Origin: Byssothecium circinans
Taxonomy: Eukaryota; Ascomycota; Dothideomycetes; Pleosporales; Massarinaceae
Length of the DNA stretch: 64,000 nucleotides
Direction of reading: 5' to 3'
NCBI GenBank assembly: GCA_010015675.1
Contig: ML976978.1
Coordinates: 1,426,848 to 1,490,847 of the forward strand
Part shown: piece after piece, positions 1 through 10,888 of the stretch
Numbering within the stretch: the stretch's first letter is position 1
How the letters are laid out: each line of letters begins with the position of its first letter
The notes under the pieces: generated by a model
Told to the model about the DNA's origin: nothing
Seen by the model: the letters and a program-made list of their open reading frames with translations, nothing else
Database searches by the model: none
Made by a program: the position numbers and the translations under genes

Positions 1-264
1 AGCGGACTACGGACTAGCGATACATAATCCACCGAAACTTGTTCTCGATACAGTAATCCCAGGAATAGCCATCGTGAGGGGACCGCATTCGCGAGATGGG
101 ATTGAAATCGCCTGCAAAACAGTGGCCAATCAGACGTTGGTAGAATCGTTTAGACAGCCAAACCCTGCCGACGATCCCAGCCCCACCATCCCATCCATGT
201 CGGGCATGTCCCACCAAGCCGCGCCATCCCTCCCGCCCATCCGCCCAACTAGAATCCTACCACC

Positions 265-1561
265 ATGTCAGGCTGGTTCACCCTCTTCACAAACGCCCGC
301 TACATCCTCGACGGCGCCCTCGTCGAAGACCACCTCGTCATCTCCGACGAGACGGGCCTAATTCTAAAACGAGAAGGCTACATTGGCGGCGAGGCGGTAG
401 ACCTAGACGATAACATCATAGCGCCGGGCTTCTTGGAGCTGCATACCAATGGCGCTAATGGCTTCCATTTCACCCATTTTGAAGATGAGCTGAGTTATGG
501 CGAAAAGATAGACGGGATTGCGAGGTACTATGCTACACAAGGTGTTACGGGGTTTTGGGCAACTATACCGACTGTGAGGGCGGATGAGTTTCAGAAGGTA
601 GGATACTGTTTTTCTGGTTGTGTGATAGAAGTGTCTGATGTACTATTCGTAGATCCTCCCATCTCTAGCACCGCGCGATCTCCCCAACTCAGCCTCTCTC
701 CTTGGCGCTCATGTCGAAGGTCCATATCTTCACCCCGACAAGAAAGGCGCGCACAACTCCTCTCTTTTCCAATCCTGCACCACGGAACCATCAAGTATAT
801 ACGGCGCTTCGAACCTCTCCACTTCAGTGAAACTCGTTACCGTCGCCCCCGAGCTCTCCAGCTCGACATCCCTCATCAAGACCCTCGCGGCCTCTGGCAT
901 TCGTGTATCCCTCGGCCATTCAATCGCCTCCTACACCGACGGCCTCCTCGCTCTCAAAGCGGGTGCAACATGTCTCACCCATACCTTGAACGCCATGTCG
1001 CCACTCACCTCTCGCATCCCGGGTCTCGCAGGCCTGATATCTCTCCCAAAGAGCAGTGACCCATCATCGCCATTCTATACCATTATCCCAGATGGCGAAC
1101 ATCTCCACCCTGCTACCGTGTCGCTCCTGCACCGCACCAACCCGCAGCGCTCCATCCTCATCACTGATTCCATCGAACTAGCTTCGCTCCCAGACGGCAC
1201 CTATCCCGGGCACTCACAGATCCCATTTGAGCAGGCAAAGTCTGGAACCAGAGCGACGATTGCAGGTACAGATACCCTGATTGGCGGGTGCATACCACTT
1301 CAGCATGGAGTGAGAAATCTGATGGAGTGGAGTGGATGCGGTATTGCGGAAGCAGTCGGGAGTGTGACCCAAAACGTGGCAGCATTTATGGGGATCGACG
1401 GCCTTGGTGGCAGGGGTGTACTAAAAGAAGGACGAAGAGCAGATCTGTGTGTACTGAATGAGAGTGGAGAGGTGCTGCAGACATGGATTGCGGGTGTGAA
1501 AGTCTGGGACAAGGAAGAGGAACTGGCAACACAAGAAGACAATGGTGAAGCTAGAGGATAG
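265..1561 (+). CDS. nagA: N-acetylglucosamine-6-phosphate deacetylase
   Basis: Removes the acetyl group from GlcNAc-6-phosphate, giving glucosamine-6-phosphate, in the cytosolic route that recycles chitin-derived amino sugar. Two exons, 265-597 and 653-1561, are separated by a 55-bp GTAGGA...TTCGTAG intron and give 413 residues, the usual family length. The amidohydrolase signatures are in order: PGFLELHTNGANGF near residue 55, GAHVEGPYLHPDKKGAH from about residue 129 (metal-binding Glu133), His200 in SLGHS, His221 in THTLNAM, and the catalytic Asp283 in LITDS. The start is the ATG at 265 in a CACC context. No other chitin-catabolism gene (deaminase, kinase, hexosaminidase) is adjacent, so there is no GlcNAc cluster here. 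Bases 1-264 hold only its presumed leader. Confidence 0.93.
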
Positions 1562-1785
1562 TATTTGATGTAGCGACATATACCTATCTGCATGGGAAAT
1601 TATTGAATACATGTGTTCGGACCGCATAAGCACCTTTGCTAACCATGGCTGGCGGTGCCACGGACTTTGGAAAAACGTTGCTGAATAAGATACACTGATA
1701 AGCATGCAGAATTTGACCTTCAAATTGTGCACCCCTTGTCGATCTCGAATTGGGTAAAGCGTGGCCGAAATTTTGGCACCAGGCT

Positions 1786-3110
1786 CTACACGCATGTCCG
1801 GGTCAGAAACAGGAGATTGGACATGACACCAATCAATTTGGACCAGCAGTATCGGAGGCGGCCAAGAGTTGAAGTTGAGGCCACGACAGCTTCGAGAGTT
1901 CTATGCTGCTTGTTAGTAGGTGATGTGTTTGCGAGGATCATGTACGGACCTTGATTTTGTTGCCTCGAATATGCTTTGAGCTTCTTAGCCCTGACCCTTC
2001 TAGAGGCGAACGTCGGCTCCGGATGACCTGGCAATTGGAAATCGCAGATCTCCAACAAAGAGTTGTCACTGGTAGGTGAGGCTATCGAGGCTATCGACGA
2101 CTCCATCTGAGTCAAATGGAAGTGAGGCGTTAAGTCGAGGATGCGCATAGCTTTAGAAAACCGCTGACACTGGTTGTCGGACAGAAGGAGCTTGGTTGGA
2201 TCCACGGATTGACGAAATGCAAGATGATGATCGTCGTGCATGAACAGTGGGTTGGTATGGGAGGCTGTGACATGGCCATTTGTGGGAGCGTGAAACGTGC
2301 CAGAACCGAGGACCAAGAACGCGGAGGTATAACGGACGTTGCTCTCTCGTCGATTCAAGCTGGGAAGGAACCTCACCATCGGAGCTGTCAGGGTCTCGTG
2401 GAATATGACCGTTTCCAGTCCGAAGTATTCCTTGAGGATCTAGAATCATGTTAGCCCAGCCACCTTGGCTGAGGGAAGATACACACTTTGTTCAGAATAG
2501 CCATCTTCGAAGTACCATTACAGAGACAAAGTGAGTCTACCCATTCCGTTCTCGTGTCCTGGTGGATTTCATCGATAGTCTCCATGGCATCATCATCGGA
2601 CATTTCTACTACTGCCCGCGCTACCATGTCCGCTTTTTGGTCGTCTGTATAATCTTTTGGATCCAATGGGCCATCATTGTCGATTTCCAGAAGGTCGAGT
2701 CCAAGGTGGTAGTTGTCCACGAACACGCTGCTCCACCGCTCGCTGGTCCATGACGGAAGGAAATTGTAATGCTGCTTGTTTTCACAGATCCCGCGGAAAC
2801 ATGCGTACTGCTTCTTGACTTGTGGCAATGTCATGACCCTCTCCGATCGCTGTGCCTCATCGATAACCATCTCGAGTACTTCCTGAGGCAGCTTCGAGAG
2901 GGCACCATCACCAAAACGATGAATTAACCGCAAGCTCGTTACAGCTGGAAGAAGGTTTGAATAAGCCTGGAGGTTCGCAGCCAGACGGACGACGTTCACA
3001 GGCACAGTCCACGCCAGTTGCGGTAAAGACCTGGGAACAGGCGGCGGTGGGTCCTCATCATCAAGGTATTCGTACTCTTCGCGGATCACATCCGGGTGAA
3101 GCCAACACAT
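1786..3110 (-). CDS. Hypothetical protein, possibly F-box-like
   Basis: I do not recognise this protein. Coding runs from an ATG at 3110 to 2487, then a 47-bp intron (2440-2486, GTGTGT...TTCTAG), then to a stop at 1786. The joined frame stays open, which supports the splice. The N-terminal half has an acidic/proline stretch (EDPPPPVP) followed by a segment LSKLPQEVLEMVIDEA, which resembles the LP-x-E-[VL]-x-x-x-I core of fungal F-box-like domains; that comparison is weak. The frame is also open upstream to an ATG at 3275, which would add a hydrophobic stretch (SITLVFLLGLV), so the start is uncertain. A second short intron near 1910-1955 (GTACAT...CATAG with a CTAAC site) is possible and would keep the frame. 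It converges on nagA. Confidence 0.55.
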
Positions 3111-3926
3111 ATCGAAGATATGCAGTGCAGCCGATTGTAGAGAAGTGAACTGAAGGAAAGTGGGAGAGTATCTTTGTGAATGTGAGGAGAAGTGAGTGCA
3201 AGACATGCTTGAGGAAGGCGCGCTCCAAAGCCGAACTAACCCCAATAGGAACACTAGCGTGATGGATACACCCATCAATGATGCATACGGCCTGTGGACC
3301 TGTAAAATCTCGAACCCGGAAAGGAGAGCAAATTCATTCAAACCCCAAACATTTACATACACTTTGCAACAAAACTCATTCCAGCTGAGTCATACTCGTC
3401 CTTCGTATGACATGTATGCACATGTGCTTTTCCATGGCATGTTAGCATAAATCGTGGAAGGATGAGCAAGTCAGCGACCTACCTTCAGAAGTATTAGAGG
3501 TGGGAAGTAATCGAAAGGATTGACACTACGACGATATATCATTTCTTATTGTGAGCAGGCCGTCCATCGGTAGTTCTCTTTCTATCATCGAGGCTGCTTT
3601 CATCTCAGTTTTCCCCTATATTGTACATTTCAGACATCCATTTTCAGGATTGCCATATAAAATAGCCCCAGGCCCATTTTCTTCTAAACACTATGGCCGG
3701 TAGCGCCCACGGCCATGACCTCCTCGCTTCGCCAAAGGAGAGAAAAAATTCTCCACCTACTGTGGGCCACCCAGTCATCTCAGACCCATACACCGCTATC
3801 TACGATATCGATTACTATACTCAAAAGCCTCTAAATTTCATCCAGCCCTCTTCAATCCCCTTAATTCAATGTATATATATCAAATAATGTCTAAACTCTC
3901 TTCATGTTGCAATGGCGATTCAACAG
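3111..3926. other. Intergenic, no convincing gene
   Basis: About 0.8 kb between the hypothetical gene and tRNA-Val. A TATA-like TATAAAATA lies at about 3655-3663. It is followed at 3693 by an ATG opening a 64-codon frame (to 3887) without recognisable similarity, which I do not call as a gene. Confidence 0.5.
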
Positions 3927-4012
3927 GGCTCGGTGGTGTAGTTGGTTATCACGTCAGTCTAACAAGCCAGTTAGAACACTGAAGGTCCCGAGTTCAAACC
4001 TCGGCTGAGTCA
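3927..4012 (+). tRNA. tRNA-Val(AAC) with a 12-nt intron
   Basis: The cloverleaf closes fully. The acceptor stem GGCTCGG pairs with CTGAGTC (two G-U pairs) plus discriminator A. The D arm is GTG...CAC, the anticodon stem is TCAGT/ACTGA, the loop CTAACAC carries anticodon AAC at 3961-3963, and the T arm is CCGAG-TTCAAAC-CTCGG. A 12-nt intron (3965-3976) sits one base 3' of the anticodon, the canonical eukaryotic position between nucleotides 37 and 38. The mature length is 74 nt before CCA addition. Confidence 0.95.
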
Positions 4013-4797
4013 TTGGAAACCTGCAGCATTCTTTTCTGTCTAGAAAAGTGATGATGGTGGTGATGGTGGTGGTAATGGTGGTTACAGAAGTAGCACATGG
4101 GAAAATCGAAGTTTTTGACAACTAACATGATGAGAATAATTGACGAAACTAGGTTAAATTTTCTTCGACCAGTAAATATATATCAGTCGCAGCAACACCA
4201 GATGCCTGTTAGTTCGCGGGTGCGTCCATGTTTCCGTTGGTATATTTTGCGTCACTGAAGGCGTGATCGGACCCTGACACGCAGGCCTACGGCTTCTATC
4301 TGAGACAGCCAAGGAAGCAGAAGGTAGACAAGAGTATCTATGACTATAATCTTAGTACCTCGCAGGACCCAAGCTAGTAGTTGTCGACCACGATACGCAA
4401 CAACCAGACTCGCACTACCTCCACATTCAAATCCAGCGAAAAGGAAGAATTCTCATTAAATATGAGCATGATACATAATACAATGATACTCCTACCTAGG
4501 TATTTTTCTACAAACGTGCCAGGGGATTGAAATCATGAAAATGGGAAATTGGGGGGGAAGTACAAATGCCACCGCATGCCAAATACGGCATGCTATAAAA
4601 AAAGCAACTCCCATGTCAGAAAACGCCTTCTCTTTAACGCTGGGTAATGCGCGAGTACCGTTCCTTGTTGATATGGAAAATGACCCTTCCTGGTATGCCA
4701 AAAACGCCGTCGGATGCTGGATAATTGTCGTACACCTTGCGCCCACCATGCCCAAAATGAGCCTCCAGAAGCCTCGAGTAAAATACCACACATACAC
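4013..4797. other. Intergenic with a GGT/GAT-rich simple repeat
   Basis: Downstream flank of tRNA-Val and 3' flank of the Sgf11-like gene. A short imperfect trinucleotide run of GGT with interspersed GAT/AAT lies at about 4048-4085. No gene is seen. Confidence 0.6.
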
Positions 4798-6074
4798 TCA
4801 GTCTTGGGTAGCCACGGCCGGTGCCGGCGGGCTCCCTGCCTTGCCGAGCGATAACTTGATCTTCTTCGCCTTGGGTGCGTCCGGATCGATGGAATCGCCC
4901 TCTCGATCTCGTTTGCCTTCCGACTTCTCGATCCCCTCGCTCGTTCTCCGTTCTGCATTGCTGTTTTTGAGCTTGACTTTGATGGGGCCGCCGTCCTTGC
5001 CCATCTTCTCGCGGTCCGCCTTCTTCACGTACGAGCTCTTCTTCTTTTTCTTCTTGTCGGGCGTGTCATTGTCGCCGTCATCGTCATCATCAGCGCCCAA
5101 TTTCTTTACCGGACTGATCCCCTTTGCCTTGGTCTTTGTTACAGCAACGTCGCCTTGCGAGCCTGGTGCTGGTGTGCCCATGCGACTCCCCAGCGGAGTA
5201 CTGCCGTTTCCGTTGCCGTTTTGACCCGAGATCTTCGCCATGGCGTTTCGAGAGCTCTGCCGCCCGCTGATACCCAGACATTTTTCCAGATGCTGCGCAA
5301 ACCGTGTTATCAGTAAACTCCGCTTGCAGCTTGGACATGTGTGCCACGGAATGTATGAGGCTGGTTTCCCGCCCGTGTTCAGCTTGATCTCCTTGCCCTG
5401 TGTTTCGCCGCCTGCCATGTCTGTATCCTGCGAGCCCGGAGTTCCCACGCTCTCTTTCTCCGCATTCTTCTGCTGCTGCTTCATCAGCTCGCGCTCCTTC
5501 TTGCTCTTGGCCATGTCTGTCGGGAATGGATTGCCGTATACGTCGTGGCCTGGCCGCTGTACCCATGGATATAACATGCAGTATTCTTTGGTGAGATCCG
5601 GGTTGTGCATGCCCTTGCCCATGATGGGGTGCATGAGCCGTGGCAACTTGCAGTGCGGGCAGATGATCTCGGGCGTCGTCTTAAGCGGGTTTCCCTTCAG
5701 AATCACGCGCCCGTTCTCGTACTTGGCGGCGGCAGTATCGGCGGTAGGGACAGAGGGCTGGCTGGTGTTGGCATTCTTCTGCGACTGCGGTTCGAGGTTG
5801 GCGAGGGCGAGCGATTCGGCCTGCGTCGCGGCCGACTGCATGCGGAGCAGCTTCTCAGAGCGGTGGCATGATAACACTGTCTTTTCTATTATGCTCTGTA
5901 TGCAGTCCTCGAGGACATCCTTGGTCTGCCCGTCGCACACGTCGTTAGCAATGGCTCCTCGAAGCTCGATTGGGAAGTCCTCAGCCCTACCATGTCGACC
6001 AGCGCACCGGGCGGCAGCGCGAATTCTTGGGCCTCACCGCCGTCGTGCCCGTCCGCCGGCTGGTCCTCAGACAT
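4798..6074 (-). CDS. SGF11: SAGA complex subunit Sgf11-like
   Basis: Probable subunit of the SAGA histone H2B deubiquitinase module, where Sgf11 helps activate the Ubp8 protease. Exon 1 (6074-5991, 28 codons from MSEDQPADG) joins exon 2 (5925-4798) across a 65-bp GTAGGG...GGGCAG intron that contains GCTAAC; the protein is 403 residues. An N-terminal helix (DVLEDCIQSIIEKTVL) matches the Sgf11 anchor helix. The hallmark finger is WHTCPSCKRSLLITRFAQHL followed by EKCLG and a GRQSSRNA tail (Cys225, Cys228, His240, Cys244). Between them lies an extra Cys-rich stretch, CPHCKLPRLMHP near residue 117 with a later YCMLYPW, absent from the short yeast protein. The C-terminal third is Lys/Asp-rich and disordered. 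An alternative start at 5940 would lose the conserved leader. Confidence 0.8.
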
Positions 6075-6387
6075 GTTGCTGAGCCGCAGTTGTGTTCGTC
6101 TATCTACTTGGGCGTGCGATGCGGAGGTAGTCTTGCCCTGAAACGTGAGAAAGAGGAGGAGCACTTGAGCCGAAGTGGGTCTTAGCGCGCCACCGTTGAT
6201 AGGGCTGACTGCGGACCAATGGGAGCCGACCACACCCCAGAACCAGGGTGGCCTCATCGATGTCTTTCACAGCAAACCAACGTGTCAATTATTTTACAGC
6301 AAACTAACAATTCGGTTGTCTCACGGCAAAGAACACGTCAAACATCTCATGGCAATTACATGTCAATTCTCTCAACCCATATGGCCG
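6075..6387. other. Promoter of the Sgf11-like gene / 3' end of POP1
   Basis: A 313-bp spacer between two minus-strand genes. It must hold the Sgf11-like promoter and the POP1 polyadenylation region. No distinct motif was recognised. Confidence 0.5.
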
Positions 6388-8955
6388 CTACACTACCTCC
6401 CAAGTGGCTAACCGGCCTATAGTCCGGCCAGCCTCCCTTACAATACACACGTGGGCTTCCTTTCCAAGTCCCTTCCCTCTTTCACCATCCCCATTTTCTT
6501 TGAATACTCCTTGTACAACAAGGTTGGCGATAGCCGTCGGCATCCCTTCTGCTAGACTGTAATTACCAGTGGTGACGAAACCAATCAAGTCCACCTCATC
6601 TGGCACAACAGGGTAATACTCGTCTCCAGCCTTGGGCACACCGTCATTAGTCTGCGGAGGTTCTAAGAGGCTCGCCGCAAGCCTCTGATTTCGGACGTGC
6701 TTGGGCTGGTCTTTTTCGATCCTGCTAGGTGCACGCTTTGTTTTTGCAGTAGCATGTCGGGCAGGCAACAGAGTTAGCCACTTGCTACGGAGCTCTGCAT
6801 TGTTGGTCGGTAGTCGGTAAATGCGGGCACAATTCGTAGGAGTCCCGCGCTGAGACATACTAATCTTCACCGTGAAGAGATGCGGCGACGAGAGGTAGTC
6901 AGTAGCCAAAGAATGACCGACAACCAGCTCAAGAGCATCCTGGGTGGGAAGCTGTCGAAATAGCCTTCGTGAAGCATCCACCTCTGCCCCTTTCAACCTA
7001 TCAATCTCTTTGTGAGGAAGAAGTCTCTCCCAGTCACAGGCCCACGGACTGCCTACTTCGCCTTTCCTGCCATTACCCAAGTCAATGGTAGTCCACTCAA
7101 TTCTCTTGCCTTTGGGGCGTTTCTTCCAATCGTGCTCCCTCGCCTCCCGTTCTTGCAGTTCCCAGCTCCAACCCGCGTCTGTACCAGGATGGTCGAAAGG
7201 AAAGCTCGGGTTTGAACGCTCAAAATTGACTTGTCGCCTCTCCTTGAGCCCACCAAAGCGAGGGTTGCCGCCAGTCGAGATGGGATATCGCATGATGCCT
7301 CTCCAGACAGGTGGCACGCACTTCCATGGAAGAAGTACGGTCCACGACTTGCTTTGTCTCGACACATATGTGAGAATGGGAATCTGAGGGTCAGTTTCTC
7401 GTGGGTCTGGGTGTCTGCCTGTTGTACAAGCAGATTTGCGGCGATTGATTGACTGTTGGGAGGGGAGAGATCTTGCTGCGGCAAGTCTCGCGTCACGGCT
7501 GAAGATTGCGCAAGTTCGTTGAACTGCATCGATAGGCCACTGTGTCAGGGTGTCTACCAGTGCAGCTTGTGTTTCTATATCCTGCGGCATGCGAGCTGTG
7601 TCTGGGGGGTCTCGAAGGCGAGGATCCGAGATTCGGAAGGCCAGCAGAGCTCCAGATGGCAGTTCTCCAGGATTAGTTACGGTAGCCAAATTTTCCCAAA
7701 GCGCTTGAGGTGTAGTTGAAGATAGATCGGAGGTAGGACTAGGTGCGAGGATAGCGCAAAGAGTCTCAGCCGCCGCTGGCCCCATAACCTCAATTGAGCC
7801 AATCTCAAATCGTAAGTCCTCCACTGTGACGGCTGGCTTCTGCACCTTGGATATCCTGATGACCTCGTTCCAAACTTGTAGAAACGCGCTCGGATGGACA
7901 CGAAGGAACGCCTTCCTATTGTTGCTCGTCACATCAGGGACACACCAGATAATAGTGACTTGGGCAATCGGCCTGTGAGGTTTACTTTCTCGTTCGTAAA
8001 TCCATCCTTCCCATGTCCGAGTACCATCCCTCCATTTCTTACCCCTTCCCCGATCTTCCCAAGGGTCGTCTTCATCCTCGTCGGCGAAACGCAGACCCTT
8101 CAGCATGCCATTGATGCTAGCCTGAATCCCTTCCAGGCATATTGTAGCCATATAGCTCATGTCCCACGCAACAGCCCCTCTCAGCGCGGCGGCTCGGTGC
8201 GTGAGCCGATATGCCTTGACATTTGGTGCCAAAGGAATTGCAAAGCGCCACAAAGGTTCCTTCGGCGGCGTCATGAAGGCGCGTTTGGAGTGCCATACAT
8301 GGGTCGGTAGCCAAGTCTTGTTTATTTGACGTCGTCGAAAGCGCGATGCAGGCATCTCTGGCTTCGCCAACACGGCAAATTTGGGACGCTTCGTCGTCGC
8401 TTTCTTTGGCTGTTCTGTTGACACCTTTGCCCTCTCTTCTGCCAATTCTACACCTTCCATAGGTTCTACAGTTACATCGTCATCTTTCTTCGCGCTCCTC
8501 CGCTTCGCCCTCCTCTCCCACGCCTGCCTACTCTTCTCCATCCCATCTTGCCTCAACCATTTCTTCTTTCCCTTCCCAATCCCACTCCCACTTTTGCCTT
8601 TACTAATTGGCGTGTTATCCTCCTTGGCGTCCTTCTTCGCCTGTATTCTCAATCGCTTCGGTACCCGCTGTGGATTATGACTCGCTGTCCGTCTCCGCAG
8701 CTCTCGCGGCACTTGCTGGAATGCTCGGCGGTTCAAGCCCTTCTTCGCAGCCTGCATCGCACCCTCGAGGGATTTGATTTCATTTTCGTGGGACTTGAGG
8801 AAGTTCTTCACGTTGATCTCGCCGTTGGGGTACGCGGTGCTGGTCGGCGTGGAGGGGATGTTGCGGCGTTGGTTTGCATTTTGGGGGAATCGGGGACGCT
8901 TTGCCGCAGGTCCATTGCTGGCTGCGGATTTCCGCTTCTTGGAGGCGTCCGCCAT
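6388..8955 (-). CDS. POP1: RNase P/MRP protein subunit POP1
   Basis: The largest protein subunit of nuclear RNase P (tRNA 5' processing) and RNase MRP (rRNA processing), acting as scaffold on the RNA. It is a single 855-codon exon starting with ATG at 8955. The N-terminus is basic and nuclear-type (KKRKS, AAKRPRF). The POP1 N-terminal domain follows (INVKNFLKSHENEIKSLE near residue 48, then RRRTASHNPQRVPKRLR). The conserved KTWLPTHVWHSKRAFM block is near residue 210. The central POPLD region contains PVWRGIMRYPISTGGNPRFGG. The C-terminal domain ends in GFVTTGNYSLAEGMPTAIAN and GRLATWEV. Length and domain order agree with fungal POP1. No intron is needed. Confidence 0.95.
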   Translation of the reverse strand: MADASKKRKSAASNGPAAKRPRFPQNANQRRNIPSTPTSTAYPNGEINVKNFLKSHENEIKSLEGAMQAAKKGLNRRAFQQVPRELRRRTASHNPQRVPKRLRIQAKKDAKEDNTPISKGKSGSGIGKGKKKWLRQDGMEKSRQAWERRAKRRSAKKDDDVTVEPMEGVELAEERAKVSTEQPKKATTKRPKFAVLAKPEMPASRFRRRQINKTWLPTHVWHSKRAFMTPPKEPLWRFAIPLAPNVKAYRLTHRAAALRGAVAWDMSYMATICLEGIQASINGMLKGLRFADEDEDDPWEDRGRGKKWRDGTRTWEGWIYERESKPHRPIAQVTIIWCVPDVTSNNRKAFLRVHPSAFLQVWNEVIRISKVQKPAVTVEDLRFEIGSIEVMGPAAAETLCAILAPSPTSDLSSTTPQALWENLATVTNPGELPSGALLAFRISDPRLRDPPDTARMPQDIETQAALVDTLTQWPIDAVQRTCAIFSRDARLAAARSLPSQQSINRRKSACTTGRHPDPRETDPQIPILTYVSRQSKSWTVLLPWKCVPPVWRGIMRYPISTGGNPRFGGLKERRQVNFERSNPSFPFDHPGTDAGWSWELQEREAREHDWKKRPKGKRIEWTTIDLGNGRKGEVGSPWACDWERLLPHKEIDRLKGAEVDASRRLFRQLPTQDALELVVGHSLATDYLSSPHLFTVKISMSQRGTPTNCARIYRLPTNNAELRSKWLTLLPARHATAKTKRAPSRIEKDQPKHVRNQRLAASLLEPPQTNDGVPKAGDEYYPVVPDEVDLIGFVTTGNYSLAEGMPTAIANLVVQGVFKENGDGERGKGLGKEAHVCIVREAGRTIGRLATWEVV

Positions 8956-9391
8956 CTTCCAGCGGTTGTGTTTCGGTCTTGCGGTCCCGAACGGGCGGTA
9001 TTGGAAAGGTGTGAAGCTTCCAAGGTTGTTGGCAACTCATGGAAATTTTGTCAAAGCTTTCTCGTGTGGGGGCTAGCGCGTATCGCGTACTCACATGTCA
9101 GAATGCGTTCAAATTCCTACTCTTGGTTTTCATCACCAGCCTTCGATGTTATCTCTTCAAGGCCGACATGGCACCCAGCTATCCCAGAAAGGAAGCTGAG
9201 GCAACTCAAAGAACCTTAGAAAGAGCAGAAGCAGGATAACCGATGACATTCATAGATGATGAATCGGGGAAAGAAACACCTCTCACTCAAGCAATGAAAA
9301 CACAGGCACTGTACTCAAGCGTATAGACTACTGCGCCATCCTCAGCACCATCCATTCAACTATTCCAAGTTGTTACCTTCACGCATCCGGC
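8956..9391. other. Intergenic, POP1 promoter
   Basis: Upstream region of POP1 (minus) and downstream of the methyltransferase gene. I see no gene or distinctive repeat. Confidence 0.5.
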
Positions 9392-10414
9392 TCAGTTATG
9401 ACAAACAACCTCACAGTGCACAATGCCATGCCACCCATCCACATCCTCTTCCCACTCCTTCCACGCCCTGACCATCTCCCGTACCTCCTCCTCCGTCGCT
9501 CCCAACTCCTTAAACCTACACCACAAGCAACAAACGTTAGCAAATTACCACAACGAGAATCCTACCTATCCCCTCTAAAGAAACAAAAGCAGTACACGCA
9601 AGCACGTACCTCTCCCCATGCCCCGCCTCAGTAATTCTCCCCACCATTCTCACCCCATACACCCTCCTCTCCTCCTCAGTACTAAAAACCTGCACCTTGG
9701 CTCCCTTCTCCATCCTCTTCGGATCAAACCCCGCCTCTCTCGCCCAAACATGCACAAGACTCCCCCCGCGATGTCCCGGCGCAAAGGGCGGCATATCCGG
9801 CCTCTCGTACCCCTCGGGTGCCTTACCGTGAATCATCTGCCAGAACCAATGGTCAAATAGTTGGATCCCTTTGGTATACGGCACGGTTCTGAATGGCCAG
9901 TCGCCTTCTCTGCAGCATACGATGCCTGTGGCTGGCTTGCACACGCGTTTCATTTCGCGGAGTGCGTCGATGGGGTCGTGGAGGTGTAGGAGTACTTGGC
10001 TGGTGTATATGATGTCGAATTCACCGTCCGCAAAAGGTAAGCCCTCGAGTACATTTCTAACATGAAAGGTCACGTTTTGCGGCTTTGGATCTTGTTTTTG
10101 GAGATGTTCTTGGGCTTGCGAGATGACTTGCTCGGTCAGGTCGATGCCGGTGACGCTGCCGTTGGGCACGTATTTTGCGAAACCGGTGGTGATGGTTCTG
10201 GAAGGGGTAGAAGTATGAAGTCAGTGATTTGTGATTTGGTTTGTAAGATTCGGGGATTTTACCCAGGACCACACCCAACGTCGAGGATCTTGAAGTGGGG
10301 TTTAGTGTGCGGAAGTACGAATGCGCCTTCATCTTCAGCGGTGCGGCGGGCATGATTAGCTGTGACGATGCGGTCGTGCCCTTGCGTGTAGGTTGTAGGT
10401 TGTGAGGGAAACAT
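9392..10414 (-). CDS. Class I SAM-dependent methyltransferase (UbiE/COQ5-like fold)
   Basis: Three exons, 10414-10263, 10197-9610 and 9515-9392, with introns of 65 and 94 bp, give 287 residues. Motif I is ILDVGCGPG (about residues 43-51). It is followed by GSVTGIDLTEQVISQA (motif II acidic residue), an FADGEFDIIYTSQVLLHL block (motifs IV/V) and an LREMKRVCKPATGIV post-motif. This is the standard layout of fungal UbiE-type small-molecule methyltransferases. The first ATG is at 10414; the open frame before it has only non-ATG codons. The substrate cannot be deduced. Homologues in ascomycetes occur both as free-standing genes and in metabolite clusters, but no synthase is nearby. The exon-2/3 junction restores a C-terminal helix (EEEVREMVRAWKEW), supporting the model. 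Confidence 0.85.
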
Positions 10415-10888
10415 AATTTTGCTTGACCCTTCCTTCTTTGTATCAGTATCAACCTCCACTATACCTTAACCCTCAAAATCAAATCGGGAGGGCGCATACT
10501 TCTGTCTTCCACAAAAAGCTACCTATGTGTAAAATCTTGCTTACAGAGATTATGATGTTGAAGGGTCATCGAGTCAAAAGTCTCATCTGCGCAATTGCGC
10601 ACTACTGTGGAACAAATGAACAGCCATACATTACAACCACTTAGAGCTCTCTGAAGCTATGACGTCGATGTGCTCGATCCACAACAGTCATCTCATTGGA
10701 CGCAAACTCCGCACGATAGCTCCGGTACTAGGAAGCCGACCACCTCACATAGGTACATGAAAATAACACTACAAAAAAAGAAGGCTGTATATAGGAAAAC
10801 GGTACTGATGAAAAAACTATGCTCTCGAAAAGTTGAAAACAACACACTGAATTGAATTCGGCGCTCGCGATCCCCACCACTTGTAGGT
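10415..10888. other. Intergenic
   Basis: Methyltransferase promoter on one side and transporter 3' end on the other. No gene is seen. Confidence 0.5.

Noticed and set aside
4535..6082. Plus-strand frames of 229 and 280 codons opposite the Sgf11-like gene
   Set aside because: The minus frame carries a diagnostic zinc finger and a consistent intron; the plus frames have neither.
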